Assembly (NCBI RefSeq): GCF_903181435.1 | Contig: NZ_CAEUHO010000004.1 | Location: 372,001-436,000, forward strand | Source of the DNA: Bacteroides acidifaciens | Lineage (GTDB): Bacteria; Bacteroidota; Bacteroidia; Bacteroidales; Bacteroidaceae | Direction: 5' to 3' | DNA length: 64,000 nucleotides | Shown here: piece by piece, positions 59,969 through 64,000 of the stretch | Numbering within the stretch: the stretch's first letter is position 1 | Layout: each line of letters begins with the position of its first letter | Made by a program: the position numbers and the translations under genes | The notes under the pieces: generated by a model | Seen by the model: only the letters and a program-made list of their open reading frames with translations | Told to the model about the DNA's origin: nothing | Database searches by the model: none

Positions 59969-61027
59969 TTATTCCAGCAGGATGCTGCGCAACTGTTCTA
60001 TTTCTTCTGCGGAAAGTCCGATTCCTTTCTTCAAGTAAGCTTGTACGTTTCCATACTCAGACTCAATCTGTTCCTTTGCGGCATTCAGAAAATCTTCCTT
60101 GGCGGAATAGATTGTGGTTATCGCTTCCTGCGAATTTACCGGCAATTCGTAAGCGTATTTTGAAGCCTTGGGGATATTGAAATAGTCATTACTCAGCCGG
60201 TAGTCCGACATTATTACGTCTTCATTGACACCTAGCGCCGCAAGCAGCAAGGCGGAAACGATTCCTGTGCGCCCTTTGCCGGATGTACAGTGAATCACAG
60301 CCGGATAAGAGTCACGGTTGAGCAGGACGGAGAACAATTCATTGAATTCTTTCCGGTAGTTTGTCACCAGTTCGCGGTTCATCTGCTCCACCAGGCGATA
60401 AATGGTATCGCTTTTTATTTTCTCTTCCTGGATTCCTTGCAGGATTTTATCCATATTTCCTGTAGGGATGGGAATGTGCACAATCTTAAATTCACCATCA
60501 CGGAGCTGTGGATAGTTGTGGCGTTCTCCTTCGGAACGCAAGTCTATGATAGTCCGTATGCCTATATTCTTCAGCTCCTGGCGCGAACAGGATGGAATAC
60601 TGTCTATCTGCGCAGAGCGGTAGAGCATTCCCCAACTGACAGACTTCCCTGTATCGACGGATTTATATCCGCCTAAATCACGGAAATTCTGGATGCCGGG
60701 GATATTAACGTTGCGGGTAGCCACTTTGACCTGGTATTTATTATCGAACACCATCAGATAATAATAGCGTCGGGACGGGTCATCGGTGACGATGGTCATC
60801 TTGCCGCTGGATATTTTGCTCATCGCCACGGGAGAGTCTTCGGGAATCAACTTGGGGGAAGTGGATGCATATACTCGTACCTGTCCTTTCAGTACTGGTG
60901 CCGTTTCCCATTTAATCACGCAGTTTCCCACGTTGTTTTCTTCGCATACCACCGATATGGTCGGCGGTGTGCCGGAGCAGGACGGGAGCACTAACAAAAT
61001 GGTAAGCCAGCTAAACAGGTTCTTGTA
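59969..61027 (-). CDS. Secreted tyrosine-protein phosphatase lipoprotein (Y_phosphatase3 type)
   Basis: 352 residues from the ATG at 61027; the open frame extends 9 codons to 61054, but the signal sequence MYKNLFSWLTILLVLPSC begins at 61027, and the upstream -7 box (61060-61067) would put the RNA start close to 61054. Lipobox LLVLPSC. An N-terminal beta domain (about 20-115) precedes a dual-specificity phosphatase: RDLGGYKSVDTGKSVSWGMLYRSAQ, IIDLRSEGER, and the P-loop HCTSGKGRTG (Cys-x5-Arg), followed by DYRLSNDYF. These phosphatases resemble PF13350 enzymes. Target is unknown; periplasmic location argues against a cytoplasmic kinase partner. Confidence 0.88.
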   Translation of the reverse strand, partial: YKNLFSWLTILLVLPSCSGTPPTISVVCEENNVGNCVIKWETAPVLKGQVRVYASTSPKLIPEDSPVAMSKISSGKMTIVTDDPSRRYYYLMVFDNKYQVKVATRNVNIPGIQNFRDLGGYKSVDTGKSVSWGMLYRSAQIDSIPSCSRQELKNIGIRTIIDLRSEGERHNYPQLRDGEFKIVHIPIPTGNMDKILQGIQEEKIKSDTIYRLVEQMNRELVTNYRKEFNELFSVLLNRDSYPAVIHCTSGKGRTGIVSALLLAALGVNEDVIMSDYRLSNDYFNIPKASKYAYELPVNSQEAITTIYSAKEDFLNAAKEQIESEYGNVQAYLKKGIGLSAEEIEQLRSILLE

Positions 61028-61059
61028 CATAGTTTCTTTGTCTGGGTGAATCATATACG

Positions 61060-61100
61060 CAAAGATAGGAATTACCGGAAGATATGGTAATTCCTTTGCG
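61060..61100 (-). promoter_or_regulatory. Phosphatase promoter with a long interrupted inverted repeat
   Basis: Minus-strand -7 box TATCTTTG at 61060-61067. Flanking it, GGAATTACC (61068-61076) and GGTAATTCC (61086-61094) are exact complements, and CGCAAA/TTTGCG extend the pairing on both sides around the -7 box. The same hairpin could end the upstream PfkB operon. Confidence 0.55.
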
Positions 61101-61139
61101 ATAATTAGCCAAAGTTAATAGTAATTTACGAGCGGAGCC

Positions 61140-62060
61140 TTATCTGTATTTTTCTGCAAACTCCACCGAAACAGAATTGCTGAAACTACGGCAAACCTCG
61201 GCTGCGAAGTCTTTTCCGCACCGGATAATTTTATCCCATACTTCTTCGTTCAAGTTATCCAAGTCGCGGTAGCGGACATCATATTTTAATAGTCCGTAAA
61301 TCAGTCCCGCGTTAAAATTGTCACCAGCTCCGATGGTGCTGACAGCTTCCAGCGGCTCTATCGGATAATCTTTGTTGACCAGGTTGGTGCGCAGCGACAC
61401 TTTCTCCCCGCCTGCAGTACAGACAAACCGGGGGCAGTAGAATTTGATTTTGTCCTTGTATATCTTATCCGCGTCCTGTATGCCGTACATATAGAGGAAG
61501 TCTTCCAGTGAACCGCGCACAATGTCCGCGTACTCCAGGTTTTCGATGATGGTCGGTGCCAGTTTCATCGCTTCGTTCTTGTGTGAGGAGCGGAAGTTGG
61601 GGTCATAGTAGATAATGGCTTTCTTCTCACGTGCCTGGTCGAGCAGTTCGAGAATCTTTTCCCGCAATACCGGATTCAGGGCGTAGTAGGAGCCTACCAT
61701 GACAATATCGTCCTCTTCCAGTTTGGGGAACAGGACATCGAGACGTTGCTTGGGGTAATCCTTGTAGAAGATGTATTCGGCATCACTTTGCTCATTGAGA
61801 AAAGCCAGGGATACCGGTGATTTCCCGTCGGGGAATACATTCACGTGGTCGGTCGGAATATTGTTGTCACGCATGAATTGTAGGATGATGTTCCCTACAC
61901 GGTCATTACCGGTTTCGCTGATGAAACCGACGTTTATTCCCATCCGTCCTAAGGATACGATGCCGTTGAATACAGAGCCTCCCGGTACGGCTGCGGAAGG
62001 CTGGTCACCTCGAAAGATGATATCGAGGATAGTCTCTCCGATTCCGATTACTTTTCGCAT
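61140..62060 (-). CDS. PfkB-family carbohydrate kinase
   Basis: 306 residues. The N-terminal ETILDIIFRGDQPSAAVPGGSVFNGIVSLGRMG segment and the C-terminal anion-hole motif STIGAGDNFNAGLIYGL (catalytic Asp) are intact. The family phosphorylates sugars such as fructose, ribose or adenosine; this member's substrate cannot be read from the sequence. It overlaps the SIS gene by 13 bases, and the LOG gene follows upstream, so all three are translated from one message. The SIS partner suggests a phospho-sugar pathway. Confidence 0.88.
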   Translation of the reverse strand: MRKVIGIGETILDIIFRGDQPSAAVPGGSVFNGIVSLGRMGINVGFISETGNDRVGNIILQFMRDNNIPTDHVNVFPDGKSPVSLAFLNEQSDAEYIFYKDYPKQRLDVLFPKLEEDDIVMVGSYYALNPVLREKILELLDQAREKKAIIYYDPNFRSSHKNEAMKLAPTIIENLEYADIVRGSLEDFLYMYGIQDADKIYKDKIKFYCPRFVCTAGGEKVSLRTNLVNKDYPIEPLEAVSTIGAGDNFNAGLIYGLLKYDVRYRDLDNLNEEVWDKIIRCGKDFAAEVCRSFSNSVSVEFAEKYR

Positions 62061-62653
62061 AGTGACCTTGATTTTTCGCCCAGGTAACCGCCGTGATGAC
62101 GTTTTGAGTATTCTTCTATGGTGAATTGGGTTTTCTTCATGGTCTGTACCACCAGTATATCGCCGATAACGGTCATGGCGGTGGTTGAGGTAGTAGGCGT
62201 CATTCCTAAAACGCAGACCTCAGTCGGTTTGCCAGTACTCAGGCAGACATCCGATTCATGTGCTAGCGGGCTGTCGGGGTTTCCGGTAATAACGATAAAC
62301 TTCAAGTCCGGGTCCAGATTATGGGCAAGGCGTGTTAATTCTACGATTTCGCGCGTTTTTCCGGAGTTGGAGATGAGCAGGAGCAAATCGTTTTTCTGCA
62401 AGATACCCAAGTCTCCGTGTTGTGCTTCACTGGGATGCAGGAAAACGGACGGGATACCGGTGGAACAGAAAGTGGTAGCGATGTTCATAGCAATTTGTCC
62501 GGCTTTTCCCATGCCGGAAGTTACCAGTTTTCCCTTTTTCTGATGTATTTGTTCTACAATCAGTTGTACGGCTTTCTCATAAGCGTCTGTTACAGGGATA
62601 TTGAGCACGGCTTGTGCTTCCTGTTGCAAGAGTTGTTTGATGGAGTCTATCAT
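62048..62653 (-). CDS. Single-SIS-domain sugar-phosphate isomerase (KdsD-like without CBS domains)
   Basis: 201 residues. A SIS domain only: VTSGMGKAGQIAMNIATTFCSTGIPSVFLHPSEAQHGDLGILQ (with the His of the KdsD family), LLLLISNSGKTREIVEL, and MTPTTSTTAMTVIGDIL. Arabinose-5-phosphate isomerases (KdsD/KpsF) usually have two extra CBS domains; these are absent here, as in single-domain versions known from Bacteroides. It makes arabinose 5-phosphate for Kdo if this assignment is right. It is adjacent to a PfkB kinase (13-base overlap) and 4 bases after the LOG gene, a cassette whose purpose is not clear. Confidence 0.82.
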   Translation of the reverse strand: MIDSIKQLLQQEAQAVLNIPVTDAYEKAVQLIVEQIHQKKGKLVTSGMGKAGQIAMNIATTFCSTGIPSVFLHPSEAQHGDLGILQKNDLLLLISNSGKTREIVELTRLAHNLDPDLKFIVITGNPDSPLAHESDVCLSTGKPTEVCVLGMTPTTSTTAMTVIGDILVVQTMKKTQFTIEEYSKRHHGGYLGEKSRSLCEK

Positions 62654-62657
62654 ATAA

Positions 62658-63191
62658 TCAGTTTATTTTTTCTTTTAATTCTTCCAGAGTGTTTGTTATT
62701 TCGTAATAAGTAGAAAAGGGCTGGCGGGCAAACCCTTTGTCCTCTAATGTCTTGAGAGCTTTCAACAGTTCATCGTAGAAACCGTATTCGTTGTAAAATA
62801 CGACCTTTTTCTGATGGTATCCGATAGAAGCGGCGGCTATCACATGGAATATTTCATCGAATGTGCCTACACCACCCGGCAATGCTACCAGTATATCCGA
62901 TTTCTCGGTCATGATGTCCTTCCGGTCGCTCAGATTGTGAGTATGAATCACTTCGTCCAGACAAGTGCTTACACTGCCTTTCTCTTCCAGTTTGGCAGGG
63001 ACTACCCCGATGACCTTTCCGCCGTTTTCTTTCACGGCACGGGCTACGCATTCCATCAGTCCGAGGTTGGCTCCTCCGTAAATCAACGTTTTGCCAGTCT
63101 GTCCTATCCATTCGCCGATTCGGCGGGCGCTTTCGAAGTACATTTTGTCAATGTTTTCTGAGGCAGAACAGAATATTCCTATCTTTTTCAT
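62658..63191 (-). CDS. LOG family protein (TIGR00730 type)
   Basis: 177 residues from the ATG at 63191 (MKKIGIFCSASENID); the open frame extends 18 codons upstream without family resemblance. The family signature PGGVGTFDEIF and the GGANLGLMECVARAVKENGG segment are present. LOG proteins release free cytokinin-type bases from nucleoside 5'-monophosphates in plants; in bacteria the physiological substrate is an NMP. It is 4 bases before the SIS isomerase gene in the operon. Confidence 0.9.
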   Translation of the reverse strand: MKKIGIFCSASENIDKMYFESARRIGEWIGQTGKTLIYGGANLGLMECVARAVKENGGKVIGVVPAKLEEKGSVSTCLDEVIHTHNLSDRKDIMTEKSDILVALPGGVGTFDEIFHVIAAASIGYHQKKVVFYNEYGFYDELLKALKTLEDKGFARQPFSTYYEITNTLEELKEKIN

Positions 63192-63257
63192 ATACGTTGT
63201 AACTGTTATAGTCCACAAATATCTGCAATTTTCTATAAACCGCAATAAGTTTTATTG

Positions 63258-63265
63258 TATTTTTG
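63258..63265 (+). promoter_or_regulatory. -7 box (TATTTTTG) of the M16 peptidase gene
   Basis: Perfect TAnnTTTG 30 bases before the ATG at 63296. The region is divergent with the LOG/SIS/PfkB operon. Confidence 0.6.
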
Positions 63266-63295
63266 TAGCATAATTCACTAAGGAAGTAGAAAACA

Positions 63296-64000
63296 ATGCA
63301 ATCTAACGAATATACACTCCCCAATGGTTTGCGTATTATCCATGAACCGACTCTCTCAAAAGTAGCTTATTGTGGTTTTGCCATTGATGCCGGAACGCGT
63401 GATGAGGCGGAATCTGAGCAGGGGATGGCTCACTTCGTGGAGCATCTCATTTTTAAAGGGACGGAGAAACGGAAAGCCTGGCATATCCTCAACCGGATGG
63501 AGAACGTTGGCGGCGACCTGAATGCTTACACCAATAAGGAAGAGACGGTAGTCTATTCCGCTTTCCTGACCGAACACTTGGAGCGGGCTCTCGAATTATT
63601 GGGGGATATTGTATTTCATTCTACCTTTCCCCAGCATGAGATAGAGAAAGAGACGGAAGTCATTATTGATGAAATACAGTCGTATGAAGATACTCCTTCG
63701 GAACTGATATTCGACGATTTTGAGGATATGATATTCCGCAATCATCCGTTGGGAAGGAATATCCTGGGCAAACCGGAACTGTTGCGGAGTTTCCGCACCG
63801 AAGACGTCCTTTCGTTTACCCGCCGGTTTTATCAGCCGGGGAATATGGTGTTCTTCGTCCAGGGGCAATATGACTTCAAGAAGATAATCCGTCTGGCAGA
63901 GAAATATCTGTCGGATATTCCTGCAGTGGAAGTAACCAACCGTCGTGTTCCCCCGCCGCTTTATGTTCCCGAACATTTGACGATAGCCAAGGATACGCAT
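63296..64000 (+). CDS. M16-family zinc peptidase (3' truncated by window)
   Basis: 235 residues are in the window; the frame stays open to 64000 and the gene continues beyond. The zinc site GMAHFVEHLIFKGTEKR (HxxEH) with Glu further on (NAYTNKEETVVYSAFL ... HEIEKETEVIIDEI) defines an inverzincin of the insulinase family. Start MQSNEYTLPNGLRIIHEPT is canonical and there is no signal peptide, so this is likely a cytoplasmic or processing-type M16 protein. Expected full length is about 400 residues. Confidence 0.9.
   Translation, partial: MQSNEYTLPNGLRIIHEPTLSKVAYCGFAIDAGTRDEAESEQGMAHFVEHLIFKGTEKRKAWHILNRMENVGGDLNAYTNKEETVVYSAFLTEHLERALELLGDIVFHSTFPQHEIEKETEVIIDEIQSYEDTPSELIFDDFEDMIFRNHPLGRNILGKPELLRSFRTEDVLSFTRRFYQPGNMVFFVQGQYDFKKIIRLAEKYLSDIPAVEVTNRRVPPPLYVPEHLTIAKDTH

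Overview
The window reads as a chromosomal segment of a gut Bacteroides (Bacteroidota). The grounds are a SusC/SusD pair, BACON, DUF4302, DUF4861, DUF3836 and DUF6427 proteins, a BfmA/BtgA mobilization remnant, Bacteroidota-type promoters (TAnnTTTG -7 boxes ahead of many genes) and many lipoproteins with a lipobox cysteine. No tRNA, rRNA or CRISPR array was recognised. About 45 protein genes are supported; both window ends cut a gene.

Layout. 1-1.8 kb: end of a KduD-like dehydrogenase and a DUF4861 lipoprotein (uronate/pectin-type sugar metabolism). 1.96-10.3 kb, minus strand: a five-gene SusC/SusD operon with a lipoprotein zinc metallopeptidase, a DUF4302 protein and a BACON protein but no glycoside hydrolase, so probably a peptide/protein-acquisition system. 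11-25.6 kb: envelope and housekeeping genes (polysaccharide deacetylase, DUF2723 glycosyltransferase, zinc ABC ATPase and binding protein, mnmD, YqaA, DUF6427, purD, DPP IV, THUMP methyltransferase, serine acetyltransferase). 25.7-28.5 kb: a TPR histidine kinase/LytTR regulator pair. 29-40.3 kb: polA, polyprenyl synthase, DUF1266, deoC-mazG-dtd, uvrC, apt, mnmG, with a near-perfect parS site between apt and mnmG.

40.3-49.6 kb is the plastic region: a candidate small RNA, a long HU-like protein, a decapitated fecR, an intact IS4-type insertion sequence, an AT-rich two-gene island (subtilisin-like lipoprotein protease plus a small lipoprotein resembling PrcB), two truncated transposases fused head to head, and a degenerate btgA. 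From 49.6 kb the core resumes: ybeY, a spore-maturation-like membrane protein, ruvB, a flippase, DUF389, an S46 dipeptidyl peptidase, a DEAD-box helicase, a tyrosine phosphatase, a PfkB kinase/SIS isomerase/LOG cassette and the start of an M16 protease.

The most unusual signal is non-coding. Four separate intergenic sites (19577-19664, 41768-41855, 51459-51546, 57873-57960) each hold an 88-bp block of four imperfect repeats with an exact 22-bp period. The unit differs at each site, and in all four blocks inverted cores (strong in three, only 5 bp in the one at 19577) can fold into hairpins. A second class has an exact 7-bp period with a TTRnnnA-like unit and occurs at five sites, once in frame inside mnmD. 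A third dispersed motif, CTTATATCGAA, occurs five times, twice as a perfect 21-bp inverted pair around the intact insertion sequence. Three peptide-oriented enzymes (DPP IV, S46 peptidase, SusCD-linked metallopeptidase) suggest a strong peptide-utilisation capacity.
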